Source: Alphaproteobacteria bacterium
GTDB taxonomy: Bacteria > Pseudomonadota > Alphaproteobacteria > Rickettsiales > JAIXRX01
Assembly (NCBI GenBank): GCA_027485005.1
Contig: JAIXRX010000086.1
Coordinates: forward strand, 1-18,870
Length of the DNA: 18,870 nucleotides
Direction of reading: 5' to 3'
In this document: positions 1 to 6,661 of the stretch, piece after piece
How the letters are laid out: the number at the start of each line of letters is the position of its first letter
Position numbering within the stretch: position 1 is the first letter of the stretch
Position numbers and translations under genes: made by a program
Notes under the pieces: model-generated
Told to the model about the DNA's origin: nothing
The model's input: the letters and a program-made list of their open reading frames with translations, nothing else
The model's database searches: none

Positions 1-494
1 ACGGCATGCATGGCGCGCAAAATTTCTTGGCGTGCGCCGTAGCTTAAAGCAATCACCAAGGTGAGGCGGGTGTTGGCAGCGGTCAATCCTTCGGCTACGC
101 GCAGTTTTTCTTGCAGTGGTTCGCCTAGCGGTTCATGGTCGCCAATAAAGCGCACGCGAATGCCGTTTTTGTGCAGTGTTGGCACTTCCACTTCCAAGTA
201 ATGCTGAAGCAGCGCCATTAGATCTTTCACTTCATCGACCGAGCGTTTCCAATTTTCTGAAGAAAAGGCATAAACCGTAAGGTAAGGCACGCCAAATTTT
301 ACGCAGGCTTCCACCATGGCTTCTAGCGTTTTTGCACCTTCGCGATGGCCCACGGTACGCGGTAGATTACGCGCTTTGGCCCAGCGCCCATTGCCGTCCA
401 TAATCATGGCGACATGCGTTGGACGAGCATCTAGCGTCGCTGAATGTTCAGGCGTGCTTTCACTCGGTTGCGTTGAACGACCAAACCACGCCAT
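1..494 (-). CDS. uppS: Undecaprenyl diphosphate synthase (isoprenyl transferase), 3' end missing
   Basis: This cytosolic cis-prenyltransferase extends farnesyl diphosphate with isopentenyl diphosphate to make the C55 lipid carrier for peptidoglycan and other envelope polymers. The window shows 164 codons with no stop before the left edge, so about a third of a normal 230-250 residue enzyme is missing. The family signature HVAMIMDGNGRWAKAR is at residues 27-42, with the catalytic Asp of MDGNGRW and the diphosphate-binding GNGR. FSSENWKR at 78-85 matches the second conserved block. The ATG at 494 begins 5 bases after the frr stop, so translational coupling is likely. The first 25 residues before the core form a short, poorly conserved tail. 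It follows frr in the usual rpsB-tsf-pyrH-frr-uppS order. Confidence 0.96.
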   Translation of the reverse strand, partial: MAWFGRSTQPSESTPEHSATLDARPTHVAMIMDGNGRWAKARNLPRTVGHREGAKTLEAMVEACVKFGVPYLTVYAFSSENWKRSVDEVKDLMALLQHYLEVEVPTLHKNGIRVRFIGDHEPLGEPLQEKLRVAEGLTAANTRLTLVIALSYGARQEILRAMHA

Positions 495-499
495 ATCAA

Positions 500-1054
500 T
501 TAGACGCTCAATACTTCTTTCTCTTTGGTTTTTAGCAAATCATCCACTTTTTTGATGTAGTCGTCGGTGATTTTTTGAATTTCTTCGCCGCGTTTATGCG
601 CTTCGTCTTTAGAAATTTTGCTGTCTTTTTCTTCTTTTTTGGTGGTGTCCATGCCGTCGCGGCGCACGTTACGAACCGCTACGCGGGTATTCTCTGCGTA
701 TTTACCAGCCACTTTCACCAGTTCTTTGCGGCGCTCTTCCGAAAGTTCTGGCACGGGCACGCGCACCAGCTGGCCGTCGGCGGAAGGGTTGAGGCCAAGG
801 CCCGCATTGGTGATGGCTTTTTCAACGGCTTTTACCATGCCTTTGTCCCACACTTGCACGTTCAACATGCGTGCTTCTGGCACGGTCACGTTTGCTACTT
901 GATTGAGTGGCAGGTTGGAGCCGTAAGCTTCCACCACAATGTGCTCAAGCAAGTTGGTCGAGGCGCGGCCCGTGCGCAGGCCTGCGAATTCTTGCGAAAG
1001 CTGATGGAGCGCGCCATCCATACGTTTTTTGAGATCGTCCATAAGAGCTGACAT
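500..1054 (-). CDS. frr: Ribosome recycling factor
   Basis: With EF-G, this factor splits the post-termination ribosome so its subunits can be reused. The 184-residue length matches the family (about 185). It has the N-terminal helix, the FAGLRTGRAS motif at residues 23-32, the beta domain around NVTVPEARML, and the helical return with the conserved RNVRRDG segment, whose arginines contact rRNA. The start is well supported: on the minus strand a TAAGGA Shine-Dalgarno sits about 8 bases before the ATG, and its TAA is also the pyrH stop. frr is therefore very likely co-transcribed and coupled with pyrH (11-base gap). Confidence 0.98.
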   Translation of the reverse strand: MSALMDDLKKRMDGALHQLSQEFAGLRTGRASTNLLEHIVVEAYGSNLPLNQVANVTVPEARMLNVQVWDKGMVKAVEKAITNAGLGLNPSADGQLVRVPVPELSEERRKELVKVAGKYAENTRVAVRNVRRDGMDTTKKEEKDSKISKDEAHKRGEEIQKITDDYIKKVDDLLKTKEKEVLSV

Positions 1055-1065
1055 AATTTTATTCC

Positions 1066-1782
1066 TTAGTCTTTAATGATGGTGAACGTGCCTTCGCCGC
1101 ACAACACTTTGGCAAATTGCCCAGGGGTTTGCATAGAAAACACAAGAATGGGGAGATTATTTTCGCGCGAAAGTGAGATGGCCGCAGCGTCCATCACTTT
1201 CAAATCTTTGGCGAGAACGTCGTGATAGGTGAGGGTGTCAAAGCGTTTTGCATTCGGCACTTTTTTCGGATCGGCATCATACACGCCATCCACTTGCGTA
1301 CCTTTAAGCATCACGTCGCAATTCATTTCAACGGCGCGTAGCGCAGCGGCGGTGTCGGTGGTGAAGAATGGATTGCCAGTGCCTGCTGCACAAATCACCA
1401 CGCGGCCACGTTGCATATGCTGAATGGCGCGGCGGCGAATGTAAGGTTCGCACACTTCCATCATTTGAATGGCAGAAAGCACGCGGGTTTCAACGCCTTG
1501 GCGTTCCAAGCAATTTTGCAGTGCAATCGCGTTCATAACGGTTGCGAGCATGCCCATATAGTCGGCGCTGGCGCGCTCCATACCTTGCGCTGCCGCTTGC
1601 ACCCCACGGAAAATATTGCCACCACCAACCACCAAACACACTTCAATACCAAGGCGAGTGACTTCCGCAATTTCACCGCAAATGCGTTCAATCGTCGCAA
1701 GGTCGTGGCCGAAGGCTTTATCGCCCATCAAGGCTTCGCCAGAGACTTTGATAAGTGCGCGGTTATATTGTGGAGATGGCAT
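1066..1782 (-). CDS. pyrH: UMP kinase (uridylate kinase)
   Basis: This cytosolic enzyme transfers phosphate from ATP to UMP to give UDP, an early step of pyrimidine nucleotide supply. The 238 residues match the bacterial hexameric UMP kinase of the amino acid kinase fold. Visible motifs are ALIKVSGEAL near residue 9 (phosphate-binding Lys), VVGGGNIFRG near 51, AGTGNPFFTTDTAAALRA near 133 (nucleotide and UMP site), and the late DGVYDADPKK block. Upstream is a 61-base gap to the DUF2333-type gene, with no strong Shine-Dalgarno and no clear promoter. The gene probably relies on transcription from further upstream. In most genomes it directly follows tsf; here one gene separates them. Confidence 0.98.
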   Translation of the reverse strand: MPSPQYNRALIKVSGEALMGDKAFGHDLATIERICGEIAEVTRLGIEVCLVVGGGNIFRGVQAAAQGMERASADYMGMLATVMNAIALQNCLERQGVETRVLSAIQMMEVCEPYIRRRAIQHMQRGRVVICAAGTGNPFFTTDTAAALRAVEMNCDVMLKGTQVDGVYDADPKKVPNAKRFDTLTYHDVLAKDLKVMDAAAISLSRENNLPILVFSMQTPGQFAKVLCGEGTFTIIKD

Positions 1783-1843
1783 GTGAAAAACCCGTGTAAG
1801 CGATGTTGTTTTTAAATGATGAAATGGTTGTAGAACAAAAAAA

Positions 1844-2806
1844 CTAATTCATCAAAATGTTTGTGATTTCTTTGAGCTGGGTGCGGGCACGCAGCACATA
1901 AAACCCTTGAGCAGCCAAGTGATTGGGAAAAAACTGGCTATCTGGCTCAGCATTAAATACCCAAAATGTATTTAAGCGCGCCGCCTCATCAAAGGTTGTC
2001 AGCATTTGCTCATACACTTTTTCGAGTTTCTTTTCGACAATCACATCTTCGAAATCATCTTTCAGTGCGCGCAAAATCATCGCGTAGGCATACATGCGGC
2101 CTTTAATATCATAGTAAAGATGGTCAGCGTCGGTTTCATACCATGTGCCATAGCTGCCAGCCACGCGGCTGTCGATGGCGGCAGAGGCCGAGCCAATGTC
2201 AGACGAAATACGCTCCAGCGTTTGCATTAAATTGTCTGCACGGCGTTCAAAGCTGGCGCTGCCTTTGGTGAGGCGTACATTGTAGCGCAACAGCGCATCA
2301 CGCGCGGCTTGATATTGTTTATCAGATGCGGTGGTGGGGATGATGGAGGTGGAAAAATCAAACACCCAGACGGTGGGGGAGTATTTCAATAAACCAGCAG
2401 CTTTATCAAGGTCAGGATCAAGCTGGCTAGAGCCGCGCGCACGGCCAATTTGGTCGGAAAGTTCTTGGGCAAAACGTGACAATGCGGAGATGATGCCTGC
2501 TTGGTAAGCTGGCATGCGCTCAAGCCACGCGCCGGGCATAAAAATTGGGTCGTTAGACGTCCAGCGATGTTCTTCGGTTTCGCGGTGAATGAGGGAAGCG
2601 GCCACGGATACAGCCTCGCTTGCGGCAGGATTATCAAGCGTATAAGGGCGGTAGGTATAGCCAAGATTGTCGTCGATTTTATGTATCCAGAACATGGAAA
2701 GCGGGAAGAAAACCAACACGAAAAGCGCCACACCCTTCACGATATTCATGATCGTAGAAGAGGGAAGTTGTTTGAATTTTTCAATGAGCCAATAAAGTGA
2801 TTCCAT
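1844..2806 (-). CDS. DUF2333-like single-pass membrane protein of unknown function
   Basis: This 320-residue protein has one clear transmembrane segment at about residues 22-40, flanked by a lysine-rich N-terminus, then a long soluble region probably outside the cytoplasm. The soluble part is mostly helical, with conserved-looking aromatic patches: YTYRPYTLDNP near 50, FMPGAWLERMPAYQAGI near 88, and YYDIKGRMYAYAMILRALKDD. I recognise the pattern as the DUF2333 family of proteobacterial proteins, which has no established role; this is from memory and not checked by search. It sits between tsf and pyrH, where most genomes have nothing, and its ATG comes about 14 bases after a strong terminator hairpin. 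The Shine-Dalgarno is poor (AGAAG at best). Confidence 0.7.
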   Translation of the reverse strand: MESLYWLIEKFKQLPSSTIMNIVKGVALFVLVFFPLSMFWIHKIDDNLGYTYRPYTLDNPAASEAVSVAASLIHRETEEHRWTSNDPIFMPGAWLERMPAYQAGIISALSRFAQELSDQIGRARGSSQLDPDLDKAAGLLKYSPTVWVFDFSTSIIPTTASDKQYQAARDALLRYNVRLTKGSASFERRADNLMQTLERISSDIGSASAAIDSRVAGSYGTWYETDADHLYYDIKGRMYAYAMILRALKDDFEDVIVEKKLEKVYEQMLTTFDEAARLNTFWVFNAEPDSQFFPNHLAAQGFYVLRARTQLKEITNILMN

Positions 2807-2820
2807 GCAATGCTTCTAAC

Positions 2821-2852
2821 AAAAAAAGAGGCATGTTGCCATGCCTCTTTTT
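2821..2852 (-). terminator. Strong, potentially bidirectional rho-independent terminator after tsf
   Basis: A perfect inverted repeat has arms at 2823-2835 and 2840-2852 (core GAGGCATG/CATGCCTC) and a 4-base TTGC loop. It is flanked by A and T runs, so on the minus strand the hairpin ends in a run of seven U. It lies 21 bases after the tsf stop and should end the rpsB-tsf transcript. The next gene on the same strand starts only 14 bases beyond the hairpin. Confidence 0.88.
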
Positions 2853-2873
2853 AGGTTTTTGTATTTTAGTGAA

Positions 2874-3803
2874 TTAGCCGTTTGCTGCCATTTTAGACAC
2901 TTCAGCTGCAAAGTCTGATTCTTCTTTCTCGATGCCTTCACCCACGCCGTAACGCTCGTAAGCAACGAGTTGCACAGGAGCGCCGATTTCTTTTTCAGCT
3001 TGTGCAATGATCTCTGACACTTTGGTTTTGCCATCTACGATGAACACTTGCTCGAGCAACACCACTTCTTCGTAGAATTTACGAATGCGGCCTTCGATCA
3101 TTTTTTCTACCACATCAGCTGGTTTGCCGCTGGCAAGGGCTTGCTCACGGAACACGTTGCGTTCACGTTCGATGCTGCTGCCATCCACGCCATCACGGGT
3201 GAGGGCTTCTGGTTTTGCTGCTGCAACGTGCATGGCAAGTTGTTTGCCAAGTGCGTTCAGTTTTTCTTTGTCACCAGTGGATTCAAGCGCAATCAACACG
3301 CCGATTTTACCCATGCCAGGTTTGGTCGCGCCGTGAACGTAAGAAGCAACCACGCCATCTTTCACGCTCAAAGCTGCGGTGCGGCGCAATTGAATGTTTT
3401 CACCGATGGTAGCGATGGCATCCGTGATCACGTCTTGCACTGGTTTGCCAGCCACTGAGCAGGTGTGCGCTTTCAACGCATCCAAGCTACCATTAGCTTC
3501 CAATGCGTAACCAGCGACAGCGCCGACGAGGCCTTGGAATTGTTCATTGCGTGCCACGAAGTCGGTTTCAGAGTTCAATTCCACCAAAGCACCTTTGGTG
3601 CCGCTGGTAGCCGCAGCCACCAAGCCTTCAGCCGCCACGCGGCCAGTTTTTTTAGCAGCTTTGGAGAGGCCTTTGGTGCGCAACCAGTCAATCGCAGCGT
3701 CCATATCGCCATTTGCTTCAACTAAAGCGGCTTTGCAATCCATCATGCCAGCGCCGGTGCTTTCACGAAGTTCTTTAATCATCGCAGGAGAAATCTGAGT
3801 CAT
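2874..3803 (-). CDS. tsf: Translation elongation factor Ts
   Basis: EF-Ts is the guanine nucleotide exchange factor that regenerates EF-Tu-GTP. The 309 residues fit the proteobacterial long form (about 280-310). The N-terminal UBA-like domain carries STGAGMMDCKAAL at residues 15-27, the core has TDFVARN at 80-86 (contacts the EF-Tu G domain), and two homologous core subdomains plus the coiled-coil region follow. An AAAGGA Shine-Dalgarno lies about 8 bases before the ATG, which supports the start. rpsB is 104 bases upstream on the same strand with a hairpin between them, and a strong terminator follows, so rpsB-tsf looks like a two-gene unit. Confidence 0.98.
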   Translation of the reverse strand: MTQISPAMIKELRESTGAGMMDCKAALVEANGDMDAAIDWLRTKGLSKAAKKTGRVAAEGLVAAATSGTKGALVELNSETDFVARNEQFQGLVGAVAGYALEANGSLDALKAHTCSVAGKPVQDVITDAIATIGENIQLRRTAALSVKDGVVASYVHGATKPGMGKIGVLIALESTGDKEKLNALGKQLAMHVAAAKPEALTRDGVDGSSIERERNVFREQALASGKPADVVEKMIEGRIRKFYEEVVLLEQVFIVDGKTKVSEIIAQAEKEIGAPVQLVAYERYGVGEGIEKEESDFAAEVSKMAANG

Positions 3804-3848
3804 TGGGAAGTCCTTTTATCAAAATAAAATGTCATAGGAGTGCGTCTT

Positions 3849-3882
3849 AAAAAGACGGGGAGAGTTTGATACAAACTCCCCC
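3849..3882 (-). terminator. Intercistronic hairpin between rpsB and tsf (likely attenuator)
   Basis: An inverted repeat in the rpsB-tsf spacer pairs GAGTTTG (3862-3868) with CAAACTC (3872-3878). The stem extends by four G-C pairs across one bulged A, and the loop is 3 bases. On the minus strand it is followed three bases later by a run of five U. The short U tract and the gap suggest a leaky terminator that would give less tsf than rpsB mRNA, or an RNA processing site. Terminator-like structures between rpsB and tsf are known in other bacteria. Confidence 0.55.
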
Positions 3883-3907
3883 CATCTCAATCTATTGGAA
3901 GGGAGAA

Positions 3908-4783
3908 CTAAGCCGCAGCGTCGTCGCCTTCGTTTTCTTCTTTTTCATTGGTGGCTTTGCGTTTTGCTTTTACCACAACCGCAGGAGACTTTTTGCTAGC
4001 CTTGTTTGCAGGTTTAGAAGCCGCTTCTTCTACCAATGTCGTTTCAGATTCAGGCAATTCTTCTGATTCACCCATGTCTTTACCTGATTTGACCATGCCT
4101 TTTTGTAGGCCGTCCAATGCAGCGTCAGACACCAAGCGGCAGTACAATTTGATGGCGCGGGTAGCGTCATCATTGCCTGGTACTGGGTAAGTGATGTTTT
4201 CGACTGAAGCGTTGGTATCCACAATCGCAACGACTGGAATGCCGAGTTTTTTAGCTTCTTGAATCGCCAATTCTTCCAAAGTGGTGTCAATCAAGAAAAT
4301 CATGTCAGGAATGCCGCCCATGGATTTAATACCACCGAGTGACTTTTCCAATTTTCCTTGCTCACGTGAAAGGCTGAGGATTTCTTTTTTGGTAAGGCCC
4401 GTATCTTCGCGTGCCATCAGTTCTTCGAGCTGACGAAGGCGTTTGATTGAGGTTTGAATGGTTTTCCAGTTGGTGAGCATGCCGCCCAACCAGCGTTGGT
4501 TCACATAGTATTGACCGCAACGACGCGCCGCTTCAGCGATAGGGTCTGTGGCTTGGCGTTTGGTGCCAACGAACAAAATACGACCATTTTTAGCCGCAGT
4601 ATCGCGGATGGCGTCGAGGGCTTGGTGCAACAAAGGCACGGTTTGGCGCAGGTCAATGATGTGGAGATTGTTGCGAACGCCAAAAATATATGGCGCCATA
4701 CGTGGGTTCCAGCGCTTGGTTTTGTGACCAAAATGAACGCCAGCTTCCATCAATTCTTGCATAGTAAATTGGGCCTGAGCCAT
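3908..4783 (-). CDS. rpsB: 30S ribosomal protein S2
   Basis: S2 is a late-assembling protein of the small ribosomal subunit, needed for S1 binding. The S2 signature LMEAGVHFGHKTKRWNPRM is at residues 11-29, and RWLGGMLTNWKTI lies near 100, inside the usual coiled-coil insertion region. The protein has 291 residues against about 241 in E. coli. The extra length is a charged C-terminal tail from about residue 235, first acidic, then Lys/Ala-rich, then a Glu/Asp/Ala end. Such tails are common in alphaproteobacterial S2. An AAGGAAG Shine-Dalgarno precedes the ATG, and the promoter is at 4925-4952. Confidence 0.98.
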   Translation of the reverse strand: MAQAQFTMQELMEAGVHFGHKTKRWNPRMAPYIFGVRNNLHIIDLRQTVPLLHQALDAIRDTAAKNGRILFVGTKRQATDPIAEAARRCGQYYVNQRWLGGMLTNWKTIQTSIKRLRQLEELMAREDTGLTKKEILSLSREQGKLEKSLGGIKSMGGIPDMIFLIDTTLEELAIQEAKKLGIPVVAIVDTNASVENITYPVPGNDDATRAIKLYCRLVSDAALDGLQKGMVKSGKDMGESEELPESETTLVEEAASKPANKASKKSPAVVVKAKRKATNEKEENEGDDAAA

Positions 4784-4918
4784 AATAATTCTTCCTTTTT
4801 AATAACCGGTTAGTCCTCTGCAACGCTGTGAGAAAGTTTCCTTTCCACCGGTGGGCGCCAACACGCGTTTTTGCCCAGAACGTTGCATGTGATTTCACTT
4901 TACAGGATTGCAAAGCAG
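4784..4918 (-). other. Predicted rpsB 5' leader
   Basis: If transcription starts about 7 bases past the -10 box, the rpsB mRNA has a leader of about 135 bases. It holds a small hairpin at 4832-4845 (GAAAG/CTTTC around a TTTC loop) and two self-complementary segments, CCACCGGTGG at 4845-4854 and AACCGGTT at 4805-4812. The two share ACCGGT and could pair with each other as alternatives. S2 autoregulates through its leader in gammaproteobacteria. I cannot match this leader to a known RNA family. Confidence 0.35.
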
Positions 4919-4924
4919 GCGCGC

Positions 4925-4952
4925 TTTATACTGATTTGGCAGGGGATTGCAA
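4925..4952 (-). promoter_or_regulatory. rpsB: Sigma70-type promoter for rpsB-tsf
   Basis: On the minus strand a -35 box TTGCAA (4947-4952) is followed after 16 bases by the -10 box TATAAA (4925-4930). Box sequences and spacing are close to the housekeeping consensus, and the position fits the strongly expressed rpsB gene. The 9-base word AGGGGATTG occurs beside the -35 box (4941-4949) and again 50 bases upstream (4991-4999). Confidence 0.65.
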
Positions 4953-5007
4953 GTGTTTTCTTGGTTTTTTGTTGCCTTGAGCGCCTGCGAAGGGGATTGA
5001 AGCTCAT

Positions 5008-5042
5008 GGCACGAGATTCTTCGCGGCCGCTCAGAGTGATGG
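5008..5042. repeat. Possible REP-like short palindromic element
   Basis: In the spacer between rpsB and the next plus-strand gene there is an imperfect palindrome centred on GCGGCCGC (5023-5030), with ATTCT (5016-5020) and AGAGT (5033-5037) as outer arms. The text around it, with GAGATTCTTCGC on one side and CTCAGAGTGAT on the other, resembles short interspersed elements I know to be abundant between genes in many bacterial genomes. Only one copy is in this window, so repetition cannot be shown here. The rest of the 4953-5160 spacer holds no convincing gene or clear promoter. Confidence 0.35.
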
Positions 5043-5160
5043 AAATTAACCAATTCTTCATTAAAGCTTAATAAAAGTTTAGAGGTTAGCATGGTACATT
5101 CAACGCAAATACGAATGTATTTCTAACCAATAAAAAATTAGCAAACACAGGAGAATGAGA

Positions 5161-5769
5161 ATGGCAAACGCTAACGAATTTAAAGAGAAACTGGATGATT
5201 TATCTAATGATATGCATCGGCTGAATGCGGCAATCGGTAAATATCTCGATGATTCTCGCGGTAAAATCACGAATCTGTTAGCGGATGGATCGCCCGAAGC
5301 CGTTCAAGATGCAGCAAAGGCATTTCGCCAATATAGCGATCATACGCGCACCAGCAGTGCCCTTCATAATCAAAACTTATTGCAACTGCAATTCCTCGCC
5401 AATAGTGCTGCCGATGGGCTTTCTACACTAGACTATCTTGTCAGGCCGGACGATGCAGATTTGACGCGCTTTAAAAATGGGTTAGATCGGGCGACGACGA
5501 GTCTTTCTAGTGCATTCAGAGCTAAAACCACTAGTGCCTCGCCAAGTTTAAGCCCAGAAACAGAAGCAACTTTGGAAGAGATTGTGCCAAAACTCAAGGG
5601 GTATGAGGGCATGAATGCCGCGCAATTTAAGGAAGTAATTGAGAGAAAGATATTTGCGTTAAACCAATTGGCGCAAGGAAAAGAAGTGCCAGTCGTTGTC
5701 GATCCAACGACTGCAAAAGAAGCCGGTAAATCTCAAGGCGCTGCAGTGTCTGAAGAACACAAGAAATAA
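5161..5769 (+). CDS. Hypothetical helical protein, 202 residues
   Basis: I do not recognise this protein. It is rich in Ala, Leu, Asp and Lys, has no signal peptide or membrane segment, and looks largely alpha-helical from end to end. The N-terminal half carries heptad-like spacing, for example around FKEKLDDLSNDMHRLNAAIG. A Ser/Thr-rich linker lies near residues 120-135, and the Lys/Glu-rich tail is probably disordered. An upstream in-frame ATG at 5155 exists, but AGGAG at 5149-5153 is only 1 base from it and 7 bases from the ATG at 5161, so 5161 is the better start. The next gene follows after 13 bases, so the two are likely co-transcribed. A phasin-like or other structural helical role is possible but unsupported. 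Confidence 0.75.
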   Translation: MANANEFKEKLDDLSNDMHRLNAAIGKYLDDSRGKITNLLADGSPEAVQDAAKAFRQYSDHTRTSSALHNQNLLQLQFLANSAADGLSTLDYLVRPDDADLTRFKNGLDRATTSLSSAFRAKTTSASPSLSPETEATLEEIVPKLKGYEGMNAAQFKEVIERKIFALNQLAQGKEVPVVVDPTTAKEAGKSQGAAVSEEHKK

Positions 5770-5782
5770 GGAGTAGCATCGC

Positions 5783-6073
5783 ATGACAGTACCCCGCACG
5801 TCTTCTTTTGTGGCGAATTTGGTGAAACAAAAAGTCGTGGTCTATGCCTTTACGGCAGCGGCCACGGCGGGTGCGCGTGCTGCCTATTATGTGCTGGAAG
5901 TCGTGCCGTCCAAGCACGCCGCCTTCAAAAAAGCGATGAAGGATTCCCCCCATCTCGACCTCACCCAATTCGGTGAATTCCTCTATAAAGGCTGGGCACC
6001 ACCAGCCCCAGCACTTGCCGCCGAGTGGAAAGACAAATACGACCTCAATATTGAAGGCTGGTACGCAAACTAG
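5783..6073 (+). CDS. Hypothetical small protein with one hydrophobic segment, 96 residues
   Basis: The start is well supported by AGGAG about 8 bases before the ATG. Residues 18-41 form a hydrophobic, Ala-rich stretch that could be a single membrane helix, though it contains an Arg and two Tyr. The C-terminal half is soluble and aromatic, with a Pro/Ala run (APPAPALAAEW, 72-82) and a WYAN end. I do not recognise a family. It follows the 202-residue helical protein by 13 bases and is followed by a weak terminator-like hairpin, which makes the two genes a plausible small operon. Confidence 0.72.
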   Translation: MTVPRTSSFVANLVKQKVVVYAFTAAATAGARAAYYVLEVVPSKHAAFKKAMKDSPHLDLTQFGEFLYKGWAPPAPALAAEWKDKYDLNIEGWYAN

Positions 6074-6087
6074 CGTCTTAGCCGCAC

Positions 6088-6124
6088 AAACTGCTTGCTG
6101 GCATGCCGCTTGCAAGGTAGTTTT
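6088..6124 (+). terminator. Weak terminator-like hairpin after the 96-residue protein
   Basis: AAACT (6088-6092) pairs with AGTTT (6119-6123), and CTTGC (6094-6098) pairs with GCAAG (6112-6116), separated by a small internal loop. The apical loop contains the palindrome GGCATGCC. Four T follow and then A, so the U tract is short. It lies 15 bases past the stop and may partly end transcription before the lipoprotein gene. Confidence 0.35.
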
Positions 6125-6159
6125 ACAAAATATTCAGCCTTCAGGTAGAGGATTTTTTC

Positions 6160-6660
6160 ATGCGGCGCGCATTACTTATTTTATTGTGTTTGAACCTTGG
6201 GGCATGCACGGCCACCGAGCAGAATTTTGCTAAAGCCATGAAATTGTTTAAGGACAACCAGAAGCGCAGCAATGACGCGCTGGTGCGTTTCTTTGGTCCT
6301 GCGGAGTTGGACGGCACGGATAAGTTTAAAGCCCCAAGCCCTGAGCCTCGCTTTTGCTATAAAACCTCCTCGGATATTTTATGCTACCGTGAGCCACAGG
6401 AAGGCGAGGAAAACCGCTTGGTTTCAACGAATCCTCCAGGGATAGCCAATCGTTATCAGGCTGCTACTAGTCAATATAGTGAAGCAGCGGCAGTGCCACT
6501 AGTCAGTTCAAAAGTTCTAGAAAGCCCCTTCATTGGAAAAGAAGCGATTGCCAAAGAAATTCCGGACCAAAGTGCATGGAAAACTCCTGCCAAAACTGCA
6601 AGCACTGTTAGCGGTGGTGCTGTGCAGGTAGGTCCCAAACAACTCCTCAAGAATTTTTAG
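6160..6660 (+). CDS. Predicted lipoprotein with paired Cys-Tyr motifs, unknown function
   Basis: The N-terminus is a typical lipoprotein signal: two Arg, a hydrophobic run, and the lipobox Leu-Gly-Ala-Cys with Cys16 as the predicted lipidated residue. The mature part (about 150 residues) is hydrophilic. It carries FCYKT (65-69) and LCYREP (74-79), two Cys-Tyr pairs nine residues apart that could form a disulfide, followed by an acidic stretch and EENRL. I have seen similar paired CY motifs in small alphaproteobacterial lipoproteins of unknown role, but cannot confirm kinship here. The C-terminal third is low-complexity Ala/Ser/Thr/Lys. The stop is 1 base from the stop of the convergent hemY fragment. 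Confidence 0.8.
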   Translation: MRRALLILLCLNLGACTATEQNFAKAMKLFKDNQKRSNDALVRFFGPAELDGTDKFKAPSPEPRFCYKTSSDILCYREPQEGEENRLVSTNPPGIANRYQAATSQYSEAAAVPLVSSKVLESPFIGKEAIAKEIPDQSAWKTPAKTASTVSGGAVQVGPKQLLKNF

Positions 6661-6661
6661 T

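Noticed and set aside
575..1051. 158-codon plus-strand open frame antisense to frr
   Set aside because: It is Phe/His-rich shadow coding from the complement of frr and has no ribosome binding site of note.
4871..5071. Small plus-strand open frame in the rpsB promoter region
   Set aside because: It overlaps the rpsB promoter and the possible palindromic repeat, has no Shine-Dalgarno, and its product looks like translated non-coding DNA.
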